Assembly: GCF_036985595.1 (NCBI RefSeq) | Contig: NZ_BTPU01000027.1 | Span: forward strand, 1-64,000 | From: Vallitalea maricola | Lineage (GTDB): Bacteria; Bacillota; Clostridia; Lachnospirales; Vallitaleaceae | Direction: 5' to 3' | Length of the DNA stretch: 64,000 bases | Shown: piece after piece, positions 53,056 to 61,437 of the stretch | Layout of the letters: every line of letters begins with the position of its first letter | How positions within the stretch are numbered: position 1 is the first letter of the stretch | The notes under the pieces: generated by a model | The model's input: only the letters and a program-made list of their open reading frames with translations | Databases searched by the model: none | What the model was told of the DNA's origin: nothing | Made by a program: the position numbers and the translations under genes

Positions 53056-54195
53056 ATGGATTTTTCTATTTCTAACGAATACGAAATGCTGCAAAAAATG
53101 TACAGAGAATTTACAGAAAACGAAGTAAAGCCTCTGGCAAGTGAAGTAGATGAAGAAGAAAGATTTCCAGTAGAAACAGTAGAAAAACTTGCAAGATACG
53201 GGATGCTTGGTATCCCATTCCCAAAAGAAGTAGGTGGAAGCGGAGGAGACAATCTAGCCTATGCTATGGCAGTAGAAGAATTATCAAAAGCTTGTGCAAC
53301 TACAGGAGTAATTGTATCTGCTCATACTTCCTTATGCGCTTGGCCTATATATGAATTTGGCACAAAAGAACAAAAAGAAAAATACCTTAAACCATTAGCA
53401 GAAGGTAAATTGTTAGGTGCCTTTGGATTAACTGAACCTAATGCAGGAACAGATGCCTCAGCGCAACAGACCACGGCAAGATTAGAAGATGATTATTACA
53501 TACTAAACGGTTCAAAAATATTTATTACCAACTCAGGATATGCGGATATTTATATAATCATGGCAATGACTGACAAAAGTCTAGGAACAAGAGGCATCTC
53601 AGCCTTTATTGTAGAAAAAGATTATGAAGGATTAAGTGTAGGTAAAAAAGAATCGAAAATGGGAATAAAAGGTTCAGCGACTTGTGAACTAATATTCAGG
53701 GACTGTAAAGTTCCAAAACAAAACTTACTAGGAAGGTTAAACAAAGGTTTTGGCATAGCAATGAAAACCCTTGATGGAGGACGTATAGGTATAGCAGCAC
53801 AAGCCCTTGGAATAGCCCAAGGTGCCCTTGATGAAACTATAAAATACGTAAAAGAGAGAAAACAATTCAATAGAGCTCTATCGAAATTCCAGAATACACA
53901 ATTCACTATTGCAGATATGCAGACCAAAGTGGATGCTGCAAGATTGCTTGTCTATAGAGCGGCAAGAGCGAAAGATAACGATGAACCTTATAGTTCCCAT
54001 GCAGCTATGGCTAAGTTATTTGCTGCAGAAACAGCAATGGAAGTCACCACAAAAGCAGTACAGCTTCATGGTGGTTATGGTTATACCAGGGAATACCCCG
54101 TTGAAAGAATGATGAGAGATGCTAAGATAACAGAAATATACGAAGGAACTTCCGAAGTTCAGAAAATGGTAATAGCAACTGGTTTGCTAAAATAA
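53056..54195 (+). CDS. bcd: Short-chain acyl-CoA (butyryl-CoA) dehydrogenase
   Basis: This FAD enzyme of 379 residues reduces crotonyl-CoA to butyryl-CoA, or the reverse. The FAD-binding AFGLTEPNAGTDAS and the catalytic Glu of EIYEGTSEVQKMVI (about Glu367) are present, and LHGGYGYTREYPVERMMRD is typical of Bcd. It is followed at once by etfB and etfA, the arrangement of the bifurcating Bcd-EtfAB complex, which couples crotonyl-CoA reduction to ferredoxin reduction with NADH. Confidence 0.92.
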   Translation: MDFSISNEYEMLQKMYREFTENEVKPLASEVDEEERFPVETVEKLARYGMLGIPFPKEVGGSGGDNLAYAMAVEELSKACATTGVIVSAHTSLCAWPIYEFGTKEQKEKYLKPLAEGKLLGAFGLTEPNAGTDASAQQTTARLEDDYYILNGSKIFITNSGYADIYIIMAMTDKSLGTRGISAFIVEKDYEGLSVGKKESKMGIKGSATCELIFRDCKVPKQNLLGRLNKGFGIAMKTLDGGRIGIAAQALGIAQGALDETIKYVKERKQFNRALSKFQNTQFTIADMQTKVDAARLLVYRAARAKDNDEPYSSHAAMAKLFAAETAMEVTTKAVQLHGGYGYTREYPVERMMRDAKITEIYEGTSEVQKMVIATGLLK

Positions 54196-54207
54196 GGAGG
54201 TCAGATA

Positions 54208-54993
54208 ATGAATATAGTCGTGTGTATAAAACAAGTTCCTGACACAACAGAAGTGAAGATCAATCCAGAAACAGGAACACTCATAAGAGATGGTATACCA
54301 AGTATTATCAACCCTGACGATAAAAGAGGACTAGAAGCAGCTCTAACATTAAAAGACAAATACGGTGGTGTTGTAACAGTAATAACAATGGGACCTCCAC
54401 AAGCAAAAGATGCTCTTAGAGAAGCTTTGGCAATGGGAGCAGATGAAGGAATATTATTAAGTGATAGAGCCTTTGCAGGTGCTGATACATGGGCAACATC
54501 AACTACTATTTCAAAGGCATTAGAAAAACTTGATTATGATTTAATAATTGCAGGACGTCAAGCTATTGATGGGGATACAGCTCAAGTTGGACCTCAGATT
54601 GCTGAACATCTCAAGATACCTCATGTAAGTTATGTTGAGAATCTAATGAAGAAGGATGACAAACTAATACTTAAACGAGCTTTTGAAGATGGATATCATA
54701 TTATAGAAGTCAAAATGCCATGTTTGATTACTACTCTAAGTGAAATGAATAAACCAAGATATATGTCAGTTAGTGGAATAATAGATGCATATAGAGAAAA
54801 AGAAATAAAAGTATGGAAATTAGATGATTTAGATATAGATGACCGATCTACTATTGGACTTAAGGGTTCACCTACCAAAGTAAAAAAATCATTTACAAAA
54901 GGTGCTAAAACTGCAGGAAAAGTATTTGAAGTAGATAATGAAGAAGCGGCTAGAATAATTGTTAAGAAACTACAAGAAAAATACATTATATAA
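54208..54993 (+). CDS. etfB: Electron transfer flavoprotein beta subunit of the Bcd complex
   Basis: This 261-residue EtfB has the full motif GRQAIDGDTAQVGPQIAEHL for the bifurcating FAD and GLKGSPTKV near the C-terminus. It lies 12 bases after bcd. Of the three ETF beta proteins in the window it is closest to the clostridial standard. Together with EtfA it is expected to bifurcate electrons from NADH to ferredoxin and crotonyl-CoA. Confidence 0.94.
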   Translation: MNIVVCIKQVPDTTEVKINPETGTLIRDGIPSIINPDDKRGLEAALTLKDKYGGVVTVITMGPPQAKDALREALAMGADEGILLSDRAFAGADTWATSTTISKALEKLDYDLIIAGRQAIDGDTAQVGPQIAEHLKIPHVSYVENLMKKDDKLILKRAFEDGYHIIEVKMPCLITTLSEMNKPRYMSVSGIIDAYREKEIKVWKLDDLDIDDRSTIGLKGSPTKVKKSFTKGAKTAGKVFEVDNEEAARIIVKKLQEKYII

Positions 54994-55017
54994 CCAGCGG
55001 GGAAAGGAGGTATAAGG

Positions 55018-56028
55018 ATGAATATTAATGAATATAAAGGTGTAGTAGTATTTGTGGAACAAAGAGAAGGTATCATAAGCAAAGTTTCTCTAGAGCTTCT
55101 TGGCAAAGGAAGAGAATTAGCAGATAATCTAGGCGAAAAGTTAATAGCGGTATTAATTGGATATAATATGATGGATAAAACAAAAGAATTAATCTATTAT
55201 GGAGCAGATAAAGTTATCTATGCAGATGATAAGGCTTTTGAAGTATATATGACAGAACCTTATACAAAAGCTATGAGTACAATCATAAATGATAGAAAAC
55301 CTGAAATTGTATTATTTGGTGCAACGGCAATAGGAAGGGATCTTGCACCAAGGATATCAGCTAGAATACATACAGGACTTACTGCAGATTGCACATCTCT
55401 AGAGATTGATGAAGAAAATAATAATCTTCTTATGACAAGACCTGCTTTTGGAGGTAATATATTAGCAACGATTATATGTCCTAATTATAGACCCCAGATG
55501 TCAACAGTCAGACCAGGGGTTATGCAAAAGTTAGAAAAAGATACTTCGAGAGAAGGAGATGTGGAACAATACAATATGGACATTAACGAATCTGACATGA
55601 CCTATAAAATCCTCGAAGTAGTAAAAGAAGAAAAAGAGAAAATCAATATTGAAGATGCTAATGTACTTATATCTGGAGGAAGAGGAATAGGTAAAGCTGA
55701 CAATTTCACCATATTAAAAGAATTAGCCAAAGAATTGAAAGGACAGGTATCTGCATCTAGAGCGGTTGTTGATGCTGGATGGATTAATAAAGACCATCAA
55801 GTAGGTCAAACTGGTAAAACTGTTAGACCAGGTTTATATTTTGCATGTGGTATATCAGGAGCTATTCAGCATCTAGCAGGTATGGAAGAATCAGACTACA
55901 TTATAGCAATAAACAAAGATTCAGAGGCACCAATATTTGAAGTAGCTGATTTAGGCATAGTTGGTGATGTTCATAAAGTTATACCTGAATTGATTAACCA
56001 ATTAAAAGTCATTAAGGAAAACAGGTAA
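55018..56028 (+). CDS. etfA: Electron transfer flavoprotein alpha subunit of the Bcd complex
   Basis: This 336-residue EtfA keeps all FAD-binding residues: SASRAVVDAGWINKDHQVGQTGKTV, then GISGAIQHLAGM and AINKDSEAPIFEVADLGIVGD. The ribosome site AAAGGAGG precedes the ATG 24 bases after etfB. It ends the bcd-etfB-etfA operon. Confidence 0.94.
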   Translation: MNINEYKGVVVFVEQREGIISKVSLELLGKGRELADNLGEKLIAVLIGYNMMDKTKELIYYGADKVIYADDKAFEVYMTEPYTKAMSTIINDRKPEIVLFGATAIGRDLAPRISARIHTGLTADCTSLEIDEENNNLLMTRPAFGGNILATIICPNYRPQMSTVRPGVMQKLEKDTSREGDVEQYNMDINESDMTYKILEVVKEEKEKINIEDANVLISGGRGIGKADNFTILKELAKELKGQVSASRAVVDAGWINKDHQVGQTGKTVRPGLYFACGISGAIQHLAGMEESDYIIAINKDSEAPIFEVADLGIVGDVHKVIPELINQLKVIKENR

Positions 56029-56419
56029 AAAAGCTATATAATATATGAATTCTGGATAGAATTAATTAAAGTTTTACTGATTAATATTTACAATAATATA
56101 CTAAAAATATAAAATTATTATATTAAACAAAGTATTTTGGAATTTATTCAAAAAATATTATGGTCAATTGTACACAATGTGTTATAATTAATTTACATAT
56201 TAAATATCCTATAAAAAGTCTTATTTCTTAATTTGAGATAAGGCTTCTTCCATTCAGGAATACATTATATAAGAGTATTAAATATTATAATTAATCATAA
56301 GAAAAGAATGATTTATATAACTTTTTTCAAAATTACTACTATAAATTATAAAAAGATATTCATAGATTTAACATCTTTATGTTATAATATGATGATAAAA
56401 AATTATAGGAGTGATAAAA
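56029..56419. promoter_or_regulatory. Gap with attenuator-like hairpin upstream of the yedF-like gene
   Basis: This 391-base gap has no gene. A possible promoter (TGGTCA 56161-56166, 16 bases, TATAAT 56183-56188) is followed by a 12-bp hairpin, AAGTCTTATTTC / GAGATAAGGCTT (56216-56246). A second TATAAT lies at about 56384. The palindrome ATTGTACACAAT lies at about 56167-56178, inside the first promoter. The hairpin could terminate or attenuate the longer transcript. Confidence 0.45.
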
Positions 56420-56755
56420 ATGGAAAAAGTTATAGTTATTAATAATGATGTATTTGGTCAAGGAGATAGAATTTTAGGAGAAAAGTTAATGGGGGCTTTT
56501 CTAAAGAAAATTTGGGCTAGAAATGAAAAACCTGAAGCAATATTGTTCTATAATGCTGGTGTGAAACTTACAGCAAAAGGTTCTACAGTTCTTGATGTGC
56601 TTACTGGATTAAGTGAATCAGGAGTTGAGTTGTTGGCATGTGGAACATGTATCAATTTTTATGAGTTAAAAGATAAGATGATGGTTGGTAGGATAAGTAA
56701 TATGGAGGAGATTTCATCAACGATGATGGAAGCAAAAAGTGTAATAACAATTTAA
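56420..56755 (+). CDS. YedF-like selenium-metabolism protein (DsrE domain only)
   Basis: This protein of 111 residues is a DsrE-fold sulfurtransferase-like domain, as found in the C-terminal half of YedF. The segment VIVINNDVFGQGDRILGEKL and the CGTCINFYELKDK block with two Cys are typical. It lacks the N-terminal TusA (CPxP) domain that YedF proteins usually have. I start at ATG 56420 after GGAGTG. YedF genes travel with selenium-utilising systems, which agrees with the sel genes in this window. The molecular function is unknown. Confidence 0.78.
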   Translation: MEKVIVINNDVFGQGDRILGEKLMGAFLKKIWARNEKPEAILFYNAGVKLTAKGSTVLDVLTGLSESGVELLACGTCINFYELKDKMMVGRISNMEEISSTMMEAKSVITI

Positions 56756-56778
56756 AACTTGATTGGAGGAAAGGTGTT

Positions 56779-57726
56779 ATGGGTAAGTTAGCTGTAATAG
56801 CTATTGGGGGTAATTCTTTAATCAAAGATAAAAGGCAATCTGTAGACGATCAATACATAGCAGTTTGTGAAACAGTTAAGCATATTGTTGATGTAATTGA
56901 AGAAGGATATGAAGTAATTGTAACGCATGGTAATGGTCCACAAGTAGGATTTATCATGAGGCGTTCAGAAATCGCTCATGAAACCGATGATATGCATCTT
57001 GTACCTTTGGTTAATTGTGATGCAGATACACAAGGTGCTATAGGATATCAAATACAACAAGCATTACAGAATGAATTTCATAAAAGAGGAATGAAGAAAA
57101 AGGCTACTACTGTTGTAAGTCAAGTTGAGGTTGATAAAAACGATAAAGCTTTTTCAAATCCTTCAAAACCAATTGGTTCATTCTATAGTGAAGACAAGAT
57201 AGACAAAATAAAAGAAGAGCATCCAGATTGGATATTAGTAAATGATTCAGGAAGAGGATACAGAAGAGTTGTGCCATCACCTATGCCAATAAATATTATT
57301 GAGCAAGATTCAATTGAATTATTGATAGAAAAAGGTGTTACAGTTATAGCTGTAGGTGGTGGCGGAATACCTGTTATAAGAGATGAAGAAGATAATTTGA
57401 TAGGTGTTAATGCTGTAATAGATAAAGATAATGCATCAAGTTTATTAGCTCGTGAACTTAATGCTGACTTATTTATTATATCTACTGCAGTACCTAATGT
57501 ATGCATTAATTTTGGTAAAGAGAATGAAGAAAAACTTCACAATGTGGATATGGACAGAATAAAGAATCTACGAGATGAAGGACATTTTGCTCCAGGAAGT
57601 ATGCTTCCTAAGATTAATGCTTGTATAAATTTCCTTGAGAATGGTGGAAATAAAGCTATAATTACATGTCCAGAGGAATTGAAAGAAGCAGTTATAGGAG
57701 ATAAAGGTACTATAATATCTAAATAG
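56779..57726 (+). CDS. arcC: Carbamate kinase
   Basis: This amino-acid-kinase-fold enzyme (315 residues) makes ATP from carbamoyl phosphate. Motifs are AIGGNSLIKD, THGNGPQVG, PLVNCDADTQGAIGYQI and VNAVIDKDNASSLLA. No arginine deiminase or ornithine carbamoyltransferase is nearby, so arginine is not the clear source. The adjacent YedF-like gene recalls E. coli purine-catabolism loci, where the carbamate-kinase-like gene yqeA lies with selenium-linked genes. The two genes are 23 bases apart and likely co-transcribed. Confidence 0.93.
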   Translation: MGKLAVIAIGGNSLIKDKRQSVDDQYIAVCETVKHIVDVIEEGYEVIVTHGNGPQVGFIMRRSEIAHETDDMHLVPLVNCDADTQGAIGYQIQQALQNEFHKRGMKKKATTVVSQVEVDKNDKAFSNPSKPIGSFYSEDKIDKIKEEHPDWILVNDSGRGYRRVVPSPMPINIIEQDSIELLIEKGVTVIAVGGGGIPVIRDEEDNLIGVNAVIDKDNASSLLARELNADLFIISTAVPNVCINFGKENEEKLHNVDMDRIKNLRDEGHFAPGSMLPKINACINFLENGGNKAIITCPEELKEAVIGDKGTIISK

Positions 57727-57824
57727 AGGTAAATAGAAAATTATTGAAGAATTCTTCATTATAGATTACAATATAATGGAAACAATAAAAATGATATCAA
57801 AATATTTATTGAAAGGTGATAATA

Positions 57825-58349
57825 ATGGAGAATAAAAACCCTATAGTTACAATGGAAATTGAGAATGGTAATAAGATTGAAATAGAATTATATCCTAATA
57901 TAGCTCCAAACACAGTTAATAACTTTATTTCATTAGTTGAAAAAGGATTTTATGATGGGCTTACTTTTCATAGAGTAATTCCTGGTTTCATGATTCAAGG
58001 TGGATGTCCAGATGGTACTGGAATGGGTGGTCCAGGATATTCAATAAAAGGTGAATTCAACATGAATAGATTCACTAATGATCTAAAACATACAAAAGGT
58101 GTAATATCTATGGCTAGATCAGCTAATCCTAATTCAGCTGGTTCACAATTTTTTATAATGGTTGCAGATGCACCACATCTAGACGGTCAATATGCAGCAT
58201 TTGGCAAGGTGGTTTCTGGTATAGAAGAGGCTGATAAAATTGTAAGTGTTGATAGAGATTATCAAGATAAACCTTATGAACCACAAATAATAAAAAAAGT
58301 TACTGTAGATACATTTGGTGTAGAATATGATGAAGTAGTTACAGTGTAA
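57825..58349 (+). CDS. ppiB: Peptidyl-prolyl cis-trans isomerase, cyclophilin type
   Basis: This 174-residue cyclophilin catalyses prolyl isomerisation. The motifs FHRVIPGFMIQGG, SMARSANPNSAGSQFFI and the DGQYAAFGKV loop are intact. There is no signal peptide, so it works in the cytoplasm. I start at 57825 after AAAGGTG. A strong terminator follows. Confidence 0.95.
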   Translation: MENKNPIVTMEIENGNKIEIELYPNIAPNTVNNFISLVEKGFYDGLTFHRVIPGFMIQGGCPDGTGMGGPGYSIKGEFNMNRFTNDLKHTKGVISMARSANPNSAGSQFFIMVADAPHLDGQYAAFGKVVSGIEEADKIVSVDRDYQDKPYEPQIIKKVTVDTFGVEYDEVVTV

Positions 58350-58365
58350 CAATGAGATTATATAG

Positions 58366-58416
58366 ACCATATATTGTTTGCCTAGCATTATTAAGTGCTA
58401 AGCAATCATATATGGT
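58366..58416 (+). terminator. Intrinsic terminator of ppiB
   Basis: ACCATATATTG (from 58366) pairs with the complementary CA-ATATATGGT arm ending at 58416, with CTAGCA/TGCTAA extending the stem. TTTTTGTTTTTTT follows. Confidence 0.8.
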
Positions 58417-58454
58417 TTTTGTTTTTTTAGATTATGTATAAATGTACTATTGAT

Positions 58455-58511
58455 CGTACAATATATTTTGATATTGACAATAATCGTATGATATAATATG
58501 ATTATTGTACG
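58455..58511 (+). promoter_or_regulatory. Promoter with nested operator palindromes for the Phd-Uma2 gene
   Basis: TTGATA (58468-58473), an 18-base spacer and TATAAT (58492-58497) form the promoter. Two inverted repeats surround it: CGTACAAT / ATTGTACG (58455-58462 with 58504-58511) and CAATAATC / GATTATTG (58478-58485 with 58500-58507). Phd/YefM antitoxin domains bind palindromes at their own promoters, so the protein encoded downstream could repress itself here. Confidence 0.65.
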
Positions 58512-58522
58512 GGGTGATGATA

Positions 58523-59281
58523 ATGGAATATAATAATCTAAAGAAAACAATTACAGCAACAGAACTAAAGAATAATCTAGGAAAATACTTAGATTATGCA
58601 ATTGATGACAATGAAATAGTTATAACCAAAAATGGAAAAAAAGCAGCAAGACTAACTCCATATATTACTGATATCGAACGATATTATACTATAAGAGAAG
58701 AAACAGTGGACTATCAATATGGAGGTAAAAAGGTATCATATGAAGAATTTATGGAGATATATGAAAAAACTGAATTGAGAATGGAGTTTATTAATGGAGA
58801 GATTATCATTTTAGGTTCTCCTAGTACATTTCATCAAGAAATATCAGGTAACCTTCATGTTATATTAAGAGGTTTCCTGAAAGGTAAGAAGTGCAAAGTA
58901 TTCTATGCACCATTTGATGTACATTTCAATAAAATTGATTTTAAGGAACCAGATGTCTTGCAGCCTGATTTGTTAATTGCTTGTGATACAGAAGATACAG
59001 TTAATGAAAAAGGACGTTATATGGGAACACCTACACTTGTAGTAGAGATTTTATCTCTAAGTACAAGATCTAGAGATATGGTAGATAAATTAAATACTTA
59101 TATGTTATCAGGTGTAAAAGAATTTTGGGTTATTGACCCTAAGAAAAAAAATATATTAGTATATGGGTTTGATAAATTTCAAATAGAGGAATTCTATTCT
59201 TATAAACCAGGTGATATACTTAAGTCTTACCACTTTGAAGAATTAGAGGTTAGTATTAATGATATATTTGAGTTAATTTAA
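58523..59281 (+). CDS. Phd/YefM antitoxin domain fused to a Uma2 (DUF820) domain
   Basis: This 252-residue protein joins two parts. Residues 1-~58 are a Phd/YefM-type DNA-binding domain (TATELKNNLGKYLDYAI, then EIVITKNGKKAARLTPY). Residues ~75-250 are a Uma2 domain of the PD-(D/E)XK nuclease-like fold, with RMEFINGEIIILG, LQPDLLIAC and TLVVEILSLSTRSRDMVDK. Uma2 genes are common in clostridia and cyanobacteria but their function is unknown. The fusion suggests self-repression and perhaps a toxin-antitoxin-like unit in one chain. I start at ATG 58523, just after GGGGTGAT. No separate toxin gene is nearby. Confidence 0.8.
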   Translation: MEYNNLKKTITATELKNNLGKYLDYAIDDNEIVITKNGKKAARLTPYITDIERYYTIREETVDYQYGGKKVSYEEFMEIYEKTELRMEFINGEIIILGSPSTFHQEISGNLHVILRGFLKGKKCKVFYAPFDVHFNKIDFKEPDVLQPDLLIACDTEDTVNEKGRYMGTPTLVVEILSLSTRSRDMVDKLNTYMLSGVKEFWVIDPKKKNILVYGFDKFQIEEFYSYKPGDILKSYHFEELEVSINDIFELI

Positions 59282-59372
59282 TTATTATTAATTATATAGT
59301 AATAATTTCTAAACATTTTCATGATATACTCATTGGGACAATTATAATAGGCAAAAGTGAGGAGAAATATTA

Positions 59373-60113
59373 ATGAGAAAGATAATTATGTTTTTAGTAA
59401 TATTAGCAGTATTAATTTCAGGATGCAATCCATCTAATAAAAAAGATAAATTAGATGTAAATGTATACAGATCAAATGAATCAAGTAAAAGTATTGTTGT
59501 TAATGAGGATAATGATGAAAAAGTTGTAGAAGATGATATAGTAGATGATAAGATTACTTTAGATAAAATTTTTCCAGATGAAATAGGTTTTGGCTGGATA
59601 TATAACGGAACATTAGATTATGGAAGAAGTGAAGAAATAACCAAGTGTTACACAGAAGATGGTGTTAAGCATATTATTATTGAAGGCGAAGAAGATGATC
59701 TTAGTGATGGAGAGACTGGTCATGATTCCACATTCACAAAAGATTTTCAAATAACTGATGATGGAATTAAGTTAAGCCATAAAGGTTCACCTGTATATCT
59801 TGACAACCGAGAATTCTATTTGTTGAAAATGCCTATTGAAGTGGGTAATTCATGGGAACATGATTGGTATTATGGTGCAAAAGCCAAAACTGAAATAATT
59901 GATGTCACAGATACTACTGTTATAACAGAGACAGTAATAACTGAGGATAATGACGATTATTATTTTAAGAAAGCCAGAACAACATTTGAACAAGGTAAAG
60001 GGATATCAACACTAGAAAAAGTTGCAGATGAAGATTTTACGATTACCGAAAAAATATATACTTTTGGAAAGGATTATCTAAAAGAAGAACCGAATACAGA
60101 AAGTAATCATTAA
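59373..60113 (+). CDS. Lipoprotein, unknown function
   Basis: This 246-residue secreted lipoprotein has the lipobox LISGC with Cys18 and an acidic linker to about residue 60. The mature domain, with FGWIYNGTLDYGRSEEI and the even spread of aromatic residues, suggests a beta-rich fold. No catalytic motif was recognised. It has no operon partner, and a strong terminator follows. It may sense or bind something in the wall space. Confidence 0.6.
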   Translation: MRKIIMFLVILAVLISGCNPSNKKDKLDVNVYRSNESSKSIVVNEDNDEKVVEDDIVDDKITLDKIFPDEIGFGWIYNGTLDYGRSEEITKCYTEDGVKHIIIEGEEDDLSDGETGHDSTFTKDFQITDDGIKLSHKGSPVYLDNREFYLLKMPIEVGNSWEHDWYYGAKAKTEIIDVTDTTVITETVITEDNDDYYFKKARTTFEQGKGISTLEKVADEDFTITEKIYTFGKDYLKEEPNTESNH

Positions 60114-60142
60114 TAATAGTAAATACTTATATTGAGTGAATA

Positions 60143-60172
60143 AGAGTGTATCAGATAGGTCTGGTATACTCT
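60143..60172 (+). terminator. Intrinsic terminator of the lipoprotein gene
   Basis: AGAGTGTATCAG (60143-60154) pairs with CTGGTATACTCT (60161-60172) with one wobble pair, followed by a run of T. Confidence 0.88.
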
Positions 60173-60190
60173 TTTTTTGCTAAATATTTC

Positions 60191-60236
60191 TTGACACAAT
60201 AGTTTATTTGTATTAACATATACTTAGTAATACTAA
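60191..60236 (+). promoter_or_regulatory. Promoter and PadR operator
   Basis: TTGACA (60191-60196), a 17-base spacer and TAACAT (60214-60219). The perfect palindrome TTAGTA-A-TACTAA (60224-60236) lies just downstream, near the start of transcription, and TACTTAG is repeated twice there. PadR proteins bind such dyads at their own promoters. Confidence 0.65.
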
Positions 60237-60264
60237 ATACTTAGTTTCTAAAGGGATGAAAAAT

Positions 60265-60618
60265 TTGGAGAGAATAAAAAAACAACTTAAGAAAGGAACA
60301 TTAGAGATTATTATCTTAAGCTTGATAAGCAAAAAGGAAATGTATGGATATGAAATCATTCAGCAATTAGAACAAAACAGCAATGGATTCTATTCATTGA
60401 AGGAAGGTTCTCTATATCCTGTATTATATAGGCTAGAAGATAGTGATTTCATTGAGAGTTATATGTTCCATGAGGAAGGGAAAAGAAAAATTACAAGAAA
60501 ATATTATAAGATAACTGATAAGGGTATCAATCAGATTAATGATTATCTAAAAGAATGGAATAACTTTGTTTTTATAACTAATAAAATTCTTGGTATAGAA
60601 GGTGATATAAATGAATAA
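60265..60618 (+). CDS. PadR family transcriptional regulator
   Basis: This 117-residue winged-helix repressor has the PadR signature KKGTLEIIILSLISKKEMYGYEI and KEGSLYPVLYRLED. I start at TTG 60265, nine bases after AAAGGG, because the ATG at 60256 is adjacent to that ribosome site. It overlaps the next gene by eight bases. PadR members often control a small membrane or transport operon beside them. The palindrome at 60224-60236 is the likely binding site. Confidence 0.9.
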   Translation: MERIKKQLKKGTLEIIILSLISKKEMYGYEIIQQLEQNSNGFYSLKEGSLYPVLYRLEDSDFIESYMFHEEGKRKITRKYYKITDKGINQINDYLKEWNNFVFITNKILGIEGDINE

Positions 60619-61426
60619 GGCGCATAAAAGATATGTTAACAAAGTTTTGAGAAGAATAGATTGCAGTAAAAGTTATAAGAAAAGGATAAGAAATGATTTG
60701 CATATAATGATGGAGGAAAAGGCATTAGAACTAAACGAATCAGACCCATATAAGCTGCTGGGAGAGCCTGAACAAGTAGCTGAAGAATTTGCAGAAAATA
60801 TGGGAGTAAACCTCTTTACTAAATATCAGTATGTATCTGAGAAAACGATTCTAGGAACCCCGTTAATACAGATAAATAATCATAATTATAGAAGTTATGA
60901 ATACAAATCTAAAAAAACTATTATGGGAATACCCCTTGTTCATATCAATAATAAGCCTCTGGGAGCTGCCAAGGGAATTATTGCATGTGGTTCCATATCA
61001 ATTGGTATTATCAGTTTGGGAGGTATTTCAATAGGTGTCATTTCTTTTGGAGGTGTAAGCTTTGCATTATTACTTGGTATTGGAGGAGCTGCATTGTCAG
61101 GAGTGGTTAGTATTGGAGGACTTGCTATAGCTGGATTATTTGCTATAGGAGGAGCAGCTTTTTCCAACTACATATCAATAGGTGGAGCTGCTATAGCTAA
61201 AGAATTTGCTTATGGAGGATATGCAAAAGCAAAGGTAGCCATAGGTAAAGAAATCAATGCAAAAGTTGGTTTCTATTCCCAAAGTGGAAAAGGAGAATTT
61301 GTAAGAATGATAGTAGAAGATACTCAGCTCATGAAGGATTATATATATAGCAAAGTACCTGATTTAAGTGGTTTCGTCAAAGGGGTTATGGATAAATGTA
61401 TGTACTTCGTACATAATGTTAGATAG
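60611..61426 (+). CDS. HAAS-type regulator-linked protein with hydrophobic Gly-rich repeats
   Basis: This 271-residue protein begins with a HAAS-like helical region (residues ~1-65: GEPEQVAEEFAENMG) typical of proteins encoded after PadR regulators. The middle (about residues 120-200) is a row of short repeats of the form ISIGG-x-x-IG / FGGV, all hydrophobic with paired Gly. The pattern looks like membrane-seeking beta-solenoid or a repeated hairpin rather than normal helices. A soluble tail follows. I know of no function. It couples with PadR by overlap, and an S41-type hydrolase gene follows 11 bases later. Confidence 0.6.
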   Translation: MNKAHKRYVNKVLRRIDCSKSYKKRIRNDLHIMMEEKALELNESDPYKLLGEPEQVAEEFAENMGVNLFTKYQYVSEKTILGTPLIQINNHNYRSYEYKSKKTIMGIPLVHINNKPLGAAKGIIACGSISIGIISLGGISIGVISFGGVSFALLLGIGGAALSGVVSIGGLAIAGLFAIGGAAFSNYISIGGAAIAKEFAYGGYAKAKVAIGKEINAKVGFYSQSGKGEFVRMIVEDTQLMKDYIYSKVPDLSGFVKGVMDKCMYFVHNVR

Positions 61427-61437
61427 GGGGAATAATA

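Noticed and set aside
56167..56178. The palindrome ATTGTACACAAT as a Rex-type redox operator.
   Set aside because: It lacks the spaced TTGT-n-ACAA pattern with central A/T bases expected for Rex, so I list it only as part of the gap.
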